64,000 bases of DNA, taken from positions 113,333 through 177,332 of the forward strand of contig NZ_JAACKC010000001.1 of assembly GCF_009939195.1 (NCBI RefSeq), written 5' to 3'. Origin of the DNA: Acinetobacter kanungonis (GTDB lineage: Bacteria > Pseudomonadota > Gammaproteobacteria > Pseudomonadales > Moraxellaceae). A model generated the notes under the pieces. That model had not been told where the DNA came from. It worked only from the letters and a program-made list of their open reading frames with translations, and did no database searches. This document shows positions 54,672 to 63,750 of the stretch, one piece after another (position 1 is the stretch's first letter; each line of letters opens with the position of its first letter). The position numbers were made by a program, and so were the translations under genes.

Positions 54672-56015
54672 TTAGACCGAACTTTCCAAGCTATACGCGA
54701 CTTTGGCTTTAGACTTTTCATAAATCACTTTTAGGGTTAAAGCGGTAAATGAAATAAAGGTTGGAATTGCCAATACAAAGAAGATACCACCTAAACTTAA
54801 ATTAAAGGTGAAAATGAGCGAACCGAAGAAAGCACCTAAAATTGCGCCAATACGACCAATACCATGCATCCAAGACACACCAACTGCGCGGCAAACGGCT
54901 GGATAGAACATAGTCGCCAATGGCAGTAGTGATGACTGTGCCCCTGCAAGCAATGCACCAATCAAGAAAATCGTAATCCCAAGCAATAAAATATTGGAGC
55001 TGACTGCACCTGCAACTAGGAATAAACCGAATGCGATGAGGTAAGCATATTTAATGACCGTGGTTGGGTTCACTTTATCCATATACCAACCCATGATGGT
55101 TGCACCAATCACACCACCGAAAGGGAAGATGGCGGCAATTAAGCTGAATTGTTGTGTGCTAAAACCTGCAGTTTTTAAAATGGTCGGCATCCAGCTGGTC
55201 AAAAGATAGAACACCAACAGGCTGGTAAAGCAGCATAACCACAGCATGCTTGAACCCCATAAGTATTTGCCCAATACAATTTTAACTGGGCTTTCATTGG
55301 TGCTTTCTGTTTGTGGCAAGACCAGTTTTACAGGTTCGCTAAACGGTTGTCCCTGAATTTTTTCCAAAATGGCAAGGGCTTTGTCTTGGCGATTGCGTGC
55401 AATTAGCGATTGGGTAGATTCGGGTAGCATGACAATAAGGGCGACTACAAGTAGCAATGGAATACTGCCACCAATCATGATCACTTTTGCCCAGCCAAAT
55501 GCTTCGAGTAAGTAGGCAGACAATACTCCACCACAGGAAATACCCAACATAAAGCCGCAACCTGCCAATCCAGTAAGGAAGGCTTTGCGCTTAACTGGCA
55601 TATATTCAGACACCATGGTACTGATGTTGGGCATGGCTGCGCCTAATCCGACCCCAGTAATAAAACGGAAAATCATCAGTTCTTGGGTCGAGCTGGCGAA
55701 ACCACAGAGGATGGTAAACACTGAGAACAACAGGGTCGTAATAACAACGATGCCTTTACGACCAAATTTATCCGATAGTGGTCCAGATATAATTGCACCA
55801 ATCGACATCCCGACCAATGCAGCACTCAAGACGGGTGCTAATTGAGGTTTGGTAATGCCCCAATCATCCAGTAAAGCAGGGGCAATAAAGCCAATAATGC
55901 CCGTATCTAAACCATCACAGAAAAACACCAAAAAGCCGAGAATAAAAACCAGCCATTGTAAGGGGGAGAGTTTCTCCCGATTGATAATTTGGTTGACTTC
56001 AATTGTTCTCATCAT
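54672..56015 (-). CDS. AAHS-family MFS transporter for an aromatic acid
   Basis: 447 residues (446 if the second ATG at 56012 is used; AGGAAGGAAT upstream). Family motifs FFCDGLDTGIIGFIAPALLDDW in helix 1 and GPLSDKFGRKG in loop 2-3, with 12 hydrophobic segments. Same family as VanK and BenK/PcaK. Divergent from the iif operon, so indole-3-acetate, anthranilate or a related acid are candidate substrates; none is shown by sequence. Confidence 0.9.
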   Translation of the reverse strand: MMRTIEVNQIINREKLSPLQWLVFILGFLVFFCDGLDTGIIGFIAPALLDDWGITKPQLAPVLSAALVGMSIGAIISGPLSDKFGRKGIVVITTLLFSVFTILCGFASSTQELMIFRFITGVGLGAAMPNISTMVSEYMPVKRKAFLTGLAGCGFMLGISCGGVLSAYLLEAFGWAKVIMIGGSIPLLLVVALIVMLPESTQSLIARNRQDKALAILEKIQGQPFSEPVKLVLPQTESTNESPVKIVLGKYLWGSSMLWLCCFTSLLVFYLLTSWMPTILKTAGFSTQQFSLIAAIFPFGGVIGATIMGWYMDKVNPTTVIKYAYLIAFGLFLVAGAVSSNILLLGITIFLIGALLAGAQSSLLPLATMFYPAVCRAVGVSWMHGIGRIGAILGAFFGSLIFTFNLSLGGIFFVLAIPTFISFTALTLKVIYEKSKAKVAYSLESSV

Positions 56016-56450
56016 TATTCCTTCCTAACTTTTATTAATCTGGCGGGTGGATTCCCCGAGTCATCCCTTGCACCAGCGTTATGATTGGTTGAATTGCATG
56101 CTTCATTCAAAATGTGTGGCGTTAATGTCTGTATTGGGTTTCGTAGCAGTCTTTGCTATGACAGGCTTGCTACGCAGTAATCTGTTGACTGAGGAAATAA
56201 GGGCTGAAAATCAGAATGAAGTAAGAACAAGAAGTTCATATTCAACTTGAGTCATCGGCTGGAGTATTTCCTGTGGACCTAACTTGATTGAACTATTTTT
56301 ATATCCAAGGGACTATCCATTAACTCCTGAACTTCATCCATTTTTTCCATTCATGCTGGATAGTTTTTTAGGGATAGTTTTTTAGGGATGGTTTTCTTGA
56401 AGCTACATAATTCCTGAATAATCAATATTGAGAAATGCAATTTAGAATTG
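56016..56450. other. Spacer between the carrier and the iif operon
   Basis: About 435 bp with no convincing gene; a 67-codon frame at 56047-56250 includes a hydrophobic stretch but has no ribosome-binding site. Contains a direct repeat TTTTTTAGGGATAG/TGGTTTTC-like stretch near 56366-56395 (GATAGTTTTTTAGG occurs twice). The promoter of the leftward carrier lies at its left end. Confidence 0.4.
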
Positions 56451-56508
56451 CGCATGGATTGGATAGTGCTCGCAGCTTTTGGACAGTCAACCTGAAAATT
56501 TGGATAGA
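56451..56508 (+). promoter_or_regulatory. Tandem direct-repeat operator upstream of iifA (candidate AraC-type site)
   Basis: CGCA-N4-TTGGATAGT (56451-56467) and CGCA-N4-TTGGACAGT (56471-56487) repeat with a period of exactly 20 bp; a weaker TTGGATAGA follows at 56500. Tandem half-sites two helical turns apart are how XylS/AraC activators bind, compare the XylS site TGCA-N6-GGNTA. Located 36-93 bp upstream of the iifA start. Confidence 0.65.
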
Positions 56509-56543
56509 AGATAAAGCCATAACAAAGTCAGGAGTTGACGATT

Positions 56544-57803
56544 ATGGCTGGTCAAACGATTCAGATAAAAACCAAGACTGGTAAACAATTTAGTGCTTAC
56601 TTGGTCACCCCATCTACAGCGAAAGGACCGGGCATTGTACTGTGTCAGGAAATCTTCGGGGTCAATGCCGCGATGCGGGAAAAAGCAGATTTCCTTGCCG
56701 AGGAAGGCTACACCGTTCTAGTCCCTGACTTATTTTGGCGCAGTGCACCCAATATTGAATTGGGCTATACCCCAGAAGATTTTCAAACCGCTTATGCGCT
56801 TTATCAGCAATACGATGAAAACTTAGGTGTGGAAGATATTCAGGACAGTCTGGCTTATCTACAAACACGTCCTGAGTGTGATACCTCAGTTGGACTTGGG
56901 GTTGTGGGATATTGTTTGGGTGGAAAGCTGGCGTATTTAGCTGCCTGCCGTTTACCAGAAGTTGCCTGCGCCGTTGGCTACTACGGGGTCGGTTTGGAAA
57001 ATGTACTGCATGAGCTGGCAAATATTAAAGGGCGTTTGGTGCTGCATATTGCAGAGCTTGACCAATTCACCCCACCAGATGCACGACAAGCGATTCTGCA
57101 AGCCGCGAGCCAATATAGCAACGTCACAGCCTATGTCTATGAAGATGTCGATCATGCTTTTGCACGACCAAAAAGCGAGCATTACCACAAACCCTCCGCA
57201 CGCTTTGCCCATGAGCGTACGGTGACTGCACTGCATGACAGTATTGGGCCACATTATGACTTGGTGGCGTTATGGGAAGAGCATATTCGACATGAATTTG
57301 ATACCCGTGATGTCCCAGCGACAATGGCAACCATGGTGGCAGAACCTTATGTCAATCACATTCCCACGCTAACAGGTGGTGTGGGTCAAAGTCAGTTGGC
57401 TCGATTCTATCGCTACCATTTTGTGCATCAAAACCCTGAAGACATGAAGATCACGTCCATTTCGCGCACGGTGGGATCAACGCAGGTGGTCGATGAATTC
57501 ATCATGAGTTTTACCCACGACACCGAAATTGATTGGCTGCTCCCAGGGGTGAAACCTACAGGCAAATACGTCGAAATTCCAATGTTGGGTGTCATTCAGT
57601 TTCGTGGATCTAAACTGTGTCATGAACATATTTATTGGGATCAGGCATCGGTACTGGTGCAAATTGGCTTACTCAATCCCGAGGGTTTGCCTGTAGCTGG
57701 GGTTGAGACGGCCAAAAAACTCCTTGATGAAGATTTACCTTCCAATACCTTGATGCCGTCATGGAACAGCAGTGAAGGCAAGCCGATTGGAGAGGGAGTA
57801 TGA
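56544..57803 (+). CDS. iifA: IifA: dienelactone-hydrolase-like domain fused to SnoaL-like domain, indole pathway
   Basis: 419 residues from the ATG at 56544 (AGGAG at 56530-56534); the TTG at 56535 abuts that site and is unlikely. The first ~240 residues are a dienelactone-hydrolase alpha/beta fold with the nucleophile motif GYCLGGK and acid/His regions (AELDQFTPP, EDVDHAF). Residues about 260-400 are a SnoaL/NTF2-like domain. In the Acinetobacter iif pathway, IifA converts 3-hydroxyindolin-2-one to anthranilate without cofactor. Its stop overlaps the iifB start (ATGA). Confidence 0.85.
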   Translation: MAGQTIQIKTKTGKQFSAYLVTPSTAKGPGIVLCQEIFGVNAAMREKADFLAEEGYTVLVPDLFWRSAPNIELGYTPEDFQTAYALYQQYDENLGVEDIQDSLAYLQTRPECDTSVGLGVVGYCLGGKLAYLAACRLPEVACAVGYYGVGLENVLHELANIKGRLVLHIAELDQFTPPDARQAILQAASQYSNVTAYVYEDVDHAFARPKSEHYHKPSARFAHERTVTALHDSIGPHYDLVALWEEHIRHEFDTRDVPATMATMVAEPYVNHIPTLTGGVGQSQLARFYRYHFVHQNPEDMKITSISRTVGSTQVVDEFIMSFTHDTEIDWLLPGVKPTGKYVEIPMLGVIQFRGSKLCHEHIYWDQASVLVQIGLLNPEGLPVAGVETAKKLLDEDLPSNTLMPSWNSSEGKPIGEGV

Positions 57804-58591
57804 CCATGAATATAGATTTAAAAGGCAAGGTTGCCGTGGTCAGTGGTGGTGCAACCCTCATTGGCAAAGCCGTGGTACAGGCTTTGGTGAATGCAGGCGC
57901 ACGCGTCGCCATTCTGGATATCGATACCAATGGCAAGCAAGTGGCTGAAAGTTTTCCTTATGACGTGATGTTCATTCAGGTGGATTTGACCAGTGATGTT
58001 GCGATTCAGCAGGCGGTCAAAAACATTCATCAACATTTAGGTGAAGTTAGTTGTTTGGTGAACTTGGCATGTACCTATCTGGATGATGGTTTTCAGTCTT
58101 CTCGTCAGGATTGGTTAAAGGCACTGGATGTCAATCTGCTGTCCGTAGTGGAGTTAACAAGGGCCTTCTATGCGGATTTAAAAAAGCAGCGTGGTTCGAT
58201 TGTGAATTTTACTTCGATTTCCGCCAAGTATGCGCAAACAGGGCGTTGGTTATATCCAGTATCTAAAGCGGCTATACGCCAATTAACCCAAAGTATGGCC
58301 ATGGATTTTGCCGCAGATGGCATTCGGGTGAATTCGATTTCCCCAGGCTGGACATGGTCACGGGTGATTGCCGAAGTCAGCGGCAACAACCGTGAAAAAG
58401 CAGATGACGTGGCTGCGGATTATCACTTATTGGGTCGCTTGGGGCATCCAGAGGAAGTCGCCAATGTAGTGCAGTTCTTACTCTCATCCGCAGCAAGTTT
58501 TGTGACTGGGGCGGATTATGCCGTCGATGGTGGCTATTCAGTGATGGGACCTGAAGGTTCACAACCCGCCATTCCACGCTTAGCCAGCTAA
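57800..58591 (+). CDS. iifB: IifB: short-chain dehydrogenase, indole pathway
   Basis: 263 residues. Cofactor motif VVSGGATLIGKAVVQAL (TGxxxGxG variant with SGGATLIG), catalytic FTSISAKYAQTGRWLYPVSKAA (Ser, Tyr, Lys). GAGAGGGAG upstream. In the iif pathway it oxidises indole-2,3-dihydrodiol to 3-hydroxyindolin-2-one. Translationally coupled to iifA. Confidence 0.88.
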   Translation: MTMNIDLKGKVAVVSGGATLIGKAVVQALVNAGARVAILDIDTNGKQVAESFPYDVMFIQVDLTSDVAIQQAVKNIHQHLGEVSCLVNLACTYLDDGFQSSRQDWLKALDVNLLSVVELTRAFYADLKKQRGSIVNFTSISAKYAQTGRWLYPVSKAAIRQLTQSMAMDFAADGIRVNSISPGWTWSRVIAEVSGNNREKADDVAADYHLLGRLGHPEEVANVVQFLLSSAASFVTGADYAVDGGYSVMGPEGSQPAIPRLAS

Positions 58592-58636
58592 GACAGACAT
58601 TCATTATTCAGAACATTAAGAAATTTGGAGAAGCAT

Positions 58637-59875
58637 ATGCGCCGTATTGCAATTGTTGGAGCAGGACAATCAGGTCTGCAACTGGGATTAGGTCTGTTAG
58701 ATACAGGCTATGACGTAACTTTAATTACCAACCGTACTGCCGATGAAATCCGTCAGGGCAAAGTTATGTCTAGCCAATGTATGTTTCATACTGCCTTACA
58801 AACTGAACGGGATTTAGGGCTGAATTTTTGGGAAGAGCAATGTCCTGCAGTAGAAGGAATTGGTTTGGCTTTGGTTAATCCTGAACATGGGGGCAAAGCC
58901 TTTGAATGGAGTGCACGTCTGGAACGCTATGCACAATCGGTCGATCAGCGCGTAAAAATGCCTTTTTGGATGCAGGAATTTGAAAAACGTGGCGGGCGGT
59001 TAATCATTCAGGATGTGGGGATAGAAGAACTAGAGCAACTGGCAAATGAATATGAGTTGGTGCTTTTGGCAGCAGGCAAGGGCGAGGTGGTAAAACAGTT
59101 CGAACGTGATGCGGAACGCAGTACTTTTGATCGTCCGCAACGTGCCTTGGCGCTGACCTATGTTAAAGGCATGCAACCCATCTCTCCCTATTCACGAGTG
59201 ACGTTTAACATTATTCCAGAAGTGGGCGAATACTTTTCCTTTCCCGCGCTCACCATTAATGGACCTTGCGACATTATGGTTTTTGAAGGCATTCCAAATG
59301 GTCCAATGGACTGTTGGCAAGATGTCCAAACGCCTGAACAACATTTACAGCGTAGTCTGGAGTTACTGAAAAAATATGTGCCATGGGAGTTTGAGCGTTG
59401 CCAAAAGGTTGAACTTACTGATGCAGGCGGTTATTTGGCAGGTCGTTTCCCACCGACCGTGCGTAAACCTATCTTGACACTCCCTTCAGGCAAAAAAGTC
59501 TTTGGTATGGCAGATGCCTTAGTTGTAAATGATCCAATTACTGGTCAAGGCTCAAATAATGCAGCCAAATGCAGCAAGATCTATTTCGATGCCATTTTGT
59601 CTAATGATGATCAAGCCTTTAGCGAAGCATGGATGCAACAAACCTTTGAACGCTATTGGGCATACGCCGAAAAAGTCGTGGCATGGACCAATAGTCTGCT
59701 TTTGCCACCACAACCGCATGTCGTGGAATTACTTGCAGCCGCCAGCCAGAACCAAGCCATTGCTTCAGTGATGGCAAATAACTTTGATGACCCACGTGAC
59801 TTTGCGCCGTGGTGGTTTGATGCAGAACAGGCACAGCATTTTATTGCTTCGAAAACGGCACAAAAAGTTGCGTAA
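58637..59875 (+). CDS. iifC: IifC: StyA-like flavoprotein indole oxygenase
   Basis: 412 residues from the ATG at 58637 with TTGGAG just upstream; a TTG at 58625 lies within that site. Group E flavin monooxygenase related to styrene monooxygenase StyA: N-terminal FAD motif RIAIVGAGQSGLQLGLGLL, and the C-terminal DALVVNDPITGQGSNNAAKCSKIY segment typical of the family. It attacks the indole 2,3 double bond, using reduced FAD from IifD. Such enzymes also form indigo from indole. Confidence 0.93.
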   Translation: MRRIAIVGAGQSGLQLGLGLLDTGYDVTLITNRTADEIRQGKVMSSQCMFHTALQTERDLGLNFWEEQCPAVEGIGLALVNPEHGGKAFEWSARLERYAQSVDQRVKMPFWMQEFEKRGGRLIIQDVGIEELEQLANEYELVLLAAGKGEVVKQFERDAERSTFDRPQRALALTYVKGMQPISPYSRVTFNIIPEVGEYFSFPALTINGPCDIMVFEGIPNGPMDCWQDVQTPEQHLQRSLELLKKYVPWEFERCQKVELTDAGGYLAGRFPPTVRKPILTLPSGKKVFGMADALVVNDPITGQGSNNAAKCSKIYFDAILSNDDQAFSEAWMQQTFERYWAYAEKVVAWTNSLLLPPQPHVVELLAAASQNQAIASVMANNFDDPRDFAPWWFDAEQAQHFIASKTAQKVA

Positions 59876-59901
59876 TCAGGCTGGGTAAAAGGAGCTTAGG
59901 C

Positions 59902-60435
59902 ATGATGGACAGTATTGTAGATATGGCACTACAGCCAGTAAATGTAGAAAACCCTAGAGAAATACGGAATTTACTCGGTCAGTTTGCAACAGGGGTCACG
60001 GTGATTACTACTCGTAGTAAGCAGGGGCGTAAAGTCGGTATGACGGCAAATTCCTTTTCTTCCTTGTCACTCGACCCACCCTTAATTTTATGGAGTTTAT
60101 CCAAAACAGCCCCAAGCTTGTCGGACTTTGTAGATGCAGAACACTTTGCCATTCACATGCTGGCACAAGAACATCATCTGTTGTCTGGACATTTTGCCAA
60201 AGCCTCTGCAGACAAGTTTGCGGGGATTGCTCATCGAGAATGTGATGTGGGTGTCCCGATTCTGGAAGATGTGCTGGCAACTCTCGTTTGTCGCAATGTG
60301 ACTCAATATGAAGGAGGAGATCATCTCATTTTTATTGGTCAGATTGAGCAATATCAACAACGGCAGGGAGAGCCTCTGGTTTTTCATGCAGGAAAATATC
60401 GCGTTGCTGCAGCACATCCAGAGCTAAGCAATTAA
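59902..60435 (+). CDS. iifD: IifD: flavin reductase, partner of IifC
   Basis: 177 residues, a single flavin-reductase domain: [43 protein letters not shown] and YEGGDHLIFIGQI. AAGGAG upstream. Similar to the N-terminal half of IacG but without the MarR-like regulatory half. Supplies reduced FAD to IifC. Followed by a terminator hairpin before the next gene. Confidence 0.92.
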   Translation: MMDSIVDMALQPVNVENPREIRNLLGQFATGVTVITTRSKQGRKVGMTANSFSSLSLDPPLILWSLSKTAPSLSDFVDAEHFAIHMLAQEHHLLSGHFAKASADKFAGIAHRECDVGVPILEDVLATLVCRNVTQYEGGDHLIFIGQIEQYQQRQGEPLVFHAGKYRVAAAHPELSN

Positions 60436-60442
60436 AGATTTG

Positions 60443-60471
60443 GTCACGATGCTTTCATCGTGACTTTTTAT
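60443..60471 (+). terminator. Intra-operon terminator between iifD and the outer-membrane protein gene
   Basis: GTCACGATG pairs with CATCGTGAC around CTTT, followed by TTTTTATTT, 8 bp after iifD. It should lower but not abolish expression of the following gene, which starts 13 bp later with no room for its own promoter. Confidence 0.8.
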
Positions 60472-60484
60472 TTAGGAAAGAAGA

Positions 60485-61432
60485 ATGAAGTCTCGTGTAA
60501 TGCAAAAAAGTATTTTGCTCTGTGGTCTGGGGTGTCTGTCTTTCATGGCACATGCTTATGATTTGCCGACGGTAAATTTAGGGATGACCAGCTTTTTAGA
60601 TGGGGGTTTGCCTGCTGGCACAGGCTGGTATGCACAAACCTATTTTCAAAACTATGACAGTGATGAATTGGTCGATGCACATGGAAACAAACTCCCTTTA
60701 CCTAAAACAGACCTCAACTATCAAGTGATAGTGGAGCAAATTAGCTACTTATCTAATGTTAAATTAGGCGATCATGCCAGTTTAGGGGTGAATTTTCTGA
60801 TTCCATTTGTGAGCAAAATGGATATGGATGATGGATTGAATCAAATGGCAATCAAATCACAGGGTGGTTTTGGTGACATCATGATCGGGCCTTTTGTACA
60901 ATTCGATCCAATTATGGGAGCAGCGGGTCCCAAATTTGTACATCGGATTGAGTTCCAAGTGAACCTGCCAACAGGGGATTACAGTTCACAAAAAGATATT
61001 AATCCGAGTAATAACGCGGTTTCGTTAGATCCGTATTGGGCTGCAACCTACTGGTTTAATCCAAAGTGGACGGCTTCGACACGTATTCATTATTTATATA
61101 ATTTTAAAAATGATGATCCAAGCTATGCATTTGTTGGTGCAGATGAGGTTCAGGCGGGTCAGGCATTGCATGCAAACTTTGCTACAGAATTTGCATTTAC
61201 CCCACAGTTACGTTTGGGGATCAATGGATATTGGTTAAAGCAAATCACCGATACTGAGGTGGATGGCGAGGAAGTTAAAGGACGTAAAGAAAAAGTCTGG
61301 GCAATTGGTCCAGGTGGAATGTTTAGCTTTTCACCGAATAACCATGTAGTGGCCAATGCTTATTTTGAACAAGATGCAGAAAACCGTCCTGAAGGCACAC
61401 GGATGCAAGTTCGCTATATTCATCATTTCTAA
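60485..61432 (+). CDS. Outer-membrane protein of the phenol-degradation MetA/SphA family
   Basis: 315 residues. Signal peptide ending AHAY; PF13557-like beta-barrel: NLGMTSFLDGGLPAGTGWYAQTYFQNY, GFGDIMIGPFVQFDP, EFQVNLPTGDYSSQKDINPS, with a final MQVRYIHHF ending in Phe. Members occur in aromatic catabolic operons and are thought to admit hydrophobic compounds. Position corresponds to the last gene (iifE) of the Acinetobacter iif operon; I am less sure of that name. Confidence 0.82.
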   Translation: MKSRVMQKSILLCGLGCLSFMAHAYDLPTVNLGMTSFLDGGLPAGTGWYAQTYFQNYDSDELVDAHGNKLPLPKTDLNYQVIVEQISYLSNVKLGDHASLGVNFLIPFVSKMDMDDGLNQMAIKSQGGFGDIMIGPFVQFDPIMGAAGPKFVHRIEFQVNLPTGDYSSQKDINPSNNAVSLDPYWAATYWFNPKWTASTRIHYLYNFKNDDPSYAFVGADEVQAGQALHANFATEFAFTPQLRLGINGYWLKQITDTEVDGEEVKGRKEKVWAIGPGGMFSFSPNNHVVANAYFEQDAENRPEGTRMQVRYIHHF

Positions 61433-61441
61433 TTAAAACAA

Positions 61442-61480
61442 TGCCTTTTATCCCTTGCAGGATAAAAGGCAATTTATTTA
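61442..61480. terminator. Bidirectional terminator between the iif operon and the AraC gene
   Basis: TGCCTTTTATCC pairs with GGATAAAAGGCA around CTTGCA, followed by ATTTATTTAT; shared by the convergent units. Confidence 0.85.
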
Positions 61481-61510
61481 TGTGTTAGTGCAGATTTTAT
61501 TTAAATTGCC

Positions 61511-62530
61511 TTAGCTACAACGACGCGTAGATGACGGTAAAGTTCCAAAACGTCTTTTATATTCTTGAGAAAATCTGCCTAAATGGGTAAATCCCCATTT
61601 AAATGCCACATCGGTAACGGTCAAATGTTCATTCCGTACGAGCTCAAAGTGTGCCTGATCAAAACGTAATTCCCTGAGATATGCCATTGGGGTCGTGCCC
61701 AAATAGTTTTTAAAGCCCGTAAATAAGGTACGTACACTTACACCCGCTTGTTCTGCCAGCGTTTCTACACTTAAAGGCTCATGTAAATGTTGTTGAATAT
61801 AGGCCTCAGTCCGTTTAATAAAATGTGGCGAAATGGTTTTGTCTTTATGCGAATCTATTTTATCCAAGCCATTATTGGGTTGCCCATAAATCAGCGCATT
61901 TAATAGGTTGGATTCAAACTGTTTAAAAGCCAGTGGATGATGCAGTGGATGTTTGTCGCATGCCAGTGCATCCATTAAGGTGCGGAGTAATTGCAAAAAG
62001 TAGCTGCCATTTTGGCTGGCAAAATCGAGTTTGGGATCAAAAATCAGCGGGGTGTTGTCTGTGTCAGGAATATGTTGACGGCAGTGATGCAGAAAATCCT
62101 CTTTAGAAATTTTTAAAATGAGTTGTGGCGAATTGGCATGCCAACGCATCCGTAACGATTGTTGCGGTGAAATGATGGATGCGACTTGCGAATAGGACAT
62201 AAATTTTTGACGTCCAAATTCAATTTCGGCATAGCCATGCGTTGGAATCTGGATTAAATAAAACTTGTCTAAATGGTCGGGTTCTATAATCACATCTGCG
62301 CCGTAGACCAGACGGCTAATGGAGAGGGCACCTGTTTTAACATGGTGCATGGTTGCACTAAAATTTTTCTGTGGCTTGGAAATTTTTAATAGGTGAGGTT
62401 TAAAAACTTGCCCCACATTCTTACAGGTTTCGTCTATATCTTGATGGCTGAACAGTAAATTATGCGGAGCAAAAATTGATTCTTGCTGAAAATGTCGCCC
62501 ATTTAATTCAGAAGAGTTGGCTTGATACAT
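61511..62530 (-). CDS. iifR: AraC/XylS-family regulator, probable activator of the iif operon (IifR)
   Basis: 339 residues from the ATG at 62530, which has AAAGGAAT upstream; the longer frame to 62638 adds 36 residues of low-complexity sequence. AraC-binding-like N-terminus (ALSISRLVYGADVIIEPDHLDKFYLIQIPTHGYAEIEF) and C-terminal HTH pair (LSVETLAEQAGVSVRTLFTGFKNYLGTTPMAYLRELRF; TDVAFKWGFTHLGRFSQEYKRRFGTLPS). Convergent with the iif operon and adjacent to it. Expected to bind the 20-bp tandem repeats before iifA. Confidence 0.75.
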   Translation of the reverse strand: MYQANSSELNGRHFQQESIFAPHNLLFSHQDIDETCKNVGQVFKPHLLKISKPQKNFSATMHHVKTGALSISRLVYGADVIIEPDHLDKFYLIQIPTHGYAEIEFGRQKFMSYSQVASIISPQQSLRMRWHANSPQLILKISKEDFLHHCRQHIPDTDNTPLIFDPKLDFASQNGSYFLQLLRTLMDALACDKHPLHHPLAFKQFESNLLNALIYGQPNNGLDKIDSHKDKTISPHFIKRTEAYIQQHLHEPLSVETLAEQAGVSVRTLFTGFKNYLGTTPMAYLRELRFDQAHFELVRNEHLTVTDVAFKWGFTHLGRFSQEYKRRFGTLPSSTRRCS

Positions 62531-62899
62531 ATCGCTATTCCTTTGGCTAACTCCTGCGTGCATTTCACCTTGAAAATTCTGCTCGGATATTTTCGAATTG
62601 GTGGAAATACGGCACTTAGATGATTCAGTTGTGCGCAAAATATAAAAAGATCAATGCAAGATATAGACCAGAATTGCCAAAAAATGCTGCTTTCAACAAG
62701 TATTAGTGAAGGAGTAAAGATCCTTATTTTTGGTATTGAATGACAGGCAGCGACTTGAAGATTCCATTCTATGAACTTGGTTTTCTTATTGAGATCTTAT
62801 TCCTTAAGATCTGCATAATTTTATAGCAAATCCAAGTGATAGGGTCAATTTTATGATCACTTGGATGATGCTTATGTTATTGAAATAGTATCTATTTGA
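62531..62899. other. Spacer between the AraC gene and catD, with an inverted repeat
   Basis: 369 bp, no gene seen. ATCCAAGTGAT (62830-62840) and ATCACTTGGAT (62856-62866) form an 11-bp perfect stem with a 15-nt loop, a possible terminator or regulator site for the leftward cat transcript. Confidence 0.45.
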
Positions 62900-62929
62900 A
62901 CGAATGTATTTCTAAAGACATACATTCGT
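62900..62929 (-). terminator. Hairpin overlapping the catD stop codon
   Basis: ACGAATGTAT pairs with ATACATTCGT around a 10-nt loop that contains the catD stop (62912-62914 on the minus strand). Same stop-in-loop design as the T6SS effector gene. Confidence 0.7.
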
Positions 62930-63703
62930 TTGTAAAAAGCTTTTGAGGTTCTGATTAAACGCCGTTGGCTGTTCCACATTGGAAATATGCGAAGCATCAA
63001 TTTCTACCAACTGACTACTCGGAATCTGCTGCTGCATAAACTGCGCATCTGCCACGGTGGTGACTGGGTCTTGCTGACCTGCAACAATCAACACGGGCAC
63101 AGTAATATCTTTCAACTGCTCCCGCACATCCGCTTTAGCCAAAGCCGCACAACAGTTGGCATAACCTTCGGCGCTGCCAGCTGCCAAGTCGTTTTGAAGA
63201 TTAGACACCACTGTAGCATGACTTTGGATAAAGGGAGCTGTAAACCAACGCGATGCTGCGGTATCCGCGATCGGTTGTAAACCTTGGGCTTTGACTAGGG
63301 CTGCACGATCCAACCATGCCTGTTCCTGACCAATTTTGGCTGCGGTATTGCACACCACCACTTGACTAAACCGCTCTGGATAATGAATCGCCAGCCATTG
63401 ACCGGTTAAGCCACCCATAGAAATTCCACAGAAGGCGGCTTTTGCAATCTGTAAATGATCCAGCAACTGAATCACATCTTCACCCAACTGTTGCAGCGTA
63501 TACGGACCCGTTGGCGTCGATGAAGCACCATGACCGCGCGTGTCATAACACACCACAAAGAACAGATCCTTTAAAGCTTTAAACTGCTGCTGCCACATGC
63601 CATAGTTGGTACCTAAGGAATTGGAAAACACCAAAGCAGGATTGCTGGCATCGCCAAAAGTTTGATAATGCAGTTGCAGCTCAGGCGTGGTTAAAATGGG
63701 CAT
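62912..63703 (-). CDS. catD: 3-oxoadipate enol-lactonase
   Basis: 263 residues, alpha/beta hydrolase that opens 3-oxoadipate enol-lactone. Nucleophile S95 in GISMGG; the acid Asp is in GQQDPVT and the His in DASHISNVEQP. AAGGAAT upstream of the ATG. It follows the thiolase directly, without pcaB between them; that is the catI-J-F-D order of the Acinetobacter catechol branch, not the pcaI-J-F-B-D order, hence catD rather than pcaD. Confidence 0.88.
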   Translation of the reverse strand: MPILTTPELQLHYQTFGDASNPALVFSNSLGTNYGMWQQQFKALKDLFFVVCYDTRGHGASSTPTGPYTLQQLGEDVIQLLDHLQIAKAAFCGISMGGLTGQWLAIHYPERFSQVVVCNTAAKIGQEQAWLDRAALVKAQGLQPIADTAASRWFTAPFIQSHATVVSNLQNDLAAGSAEGYANCCAALAKADVREQLKDITVPVLIVAGQQDPVTTVADAQFMQQQIPSSQLVEIDASHISNVEQPTAFNQNLKSFLQTNVCL

Positions 63704-63750
63704 ATGTTATTCCTTCATGTATTTTTAATTAACTCATTTAACTTTTTGGA

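Noticed and set aside
56047..56250. 67-codon frame with a hydrophobic stretch before iifA
   Set aside because: No ribosome-binding site and overlaps the promoter side of the divergent carrier gene; hydrophobicity can arise from AT-rich DNA.
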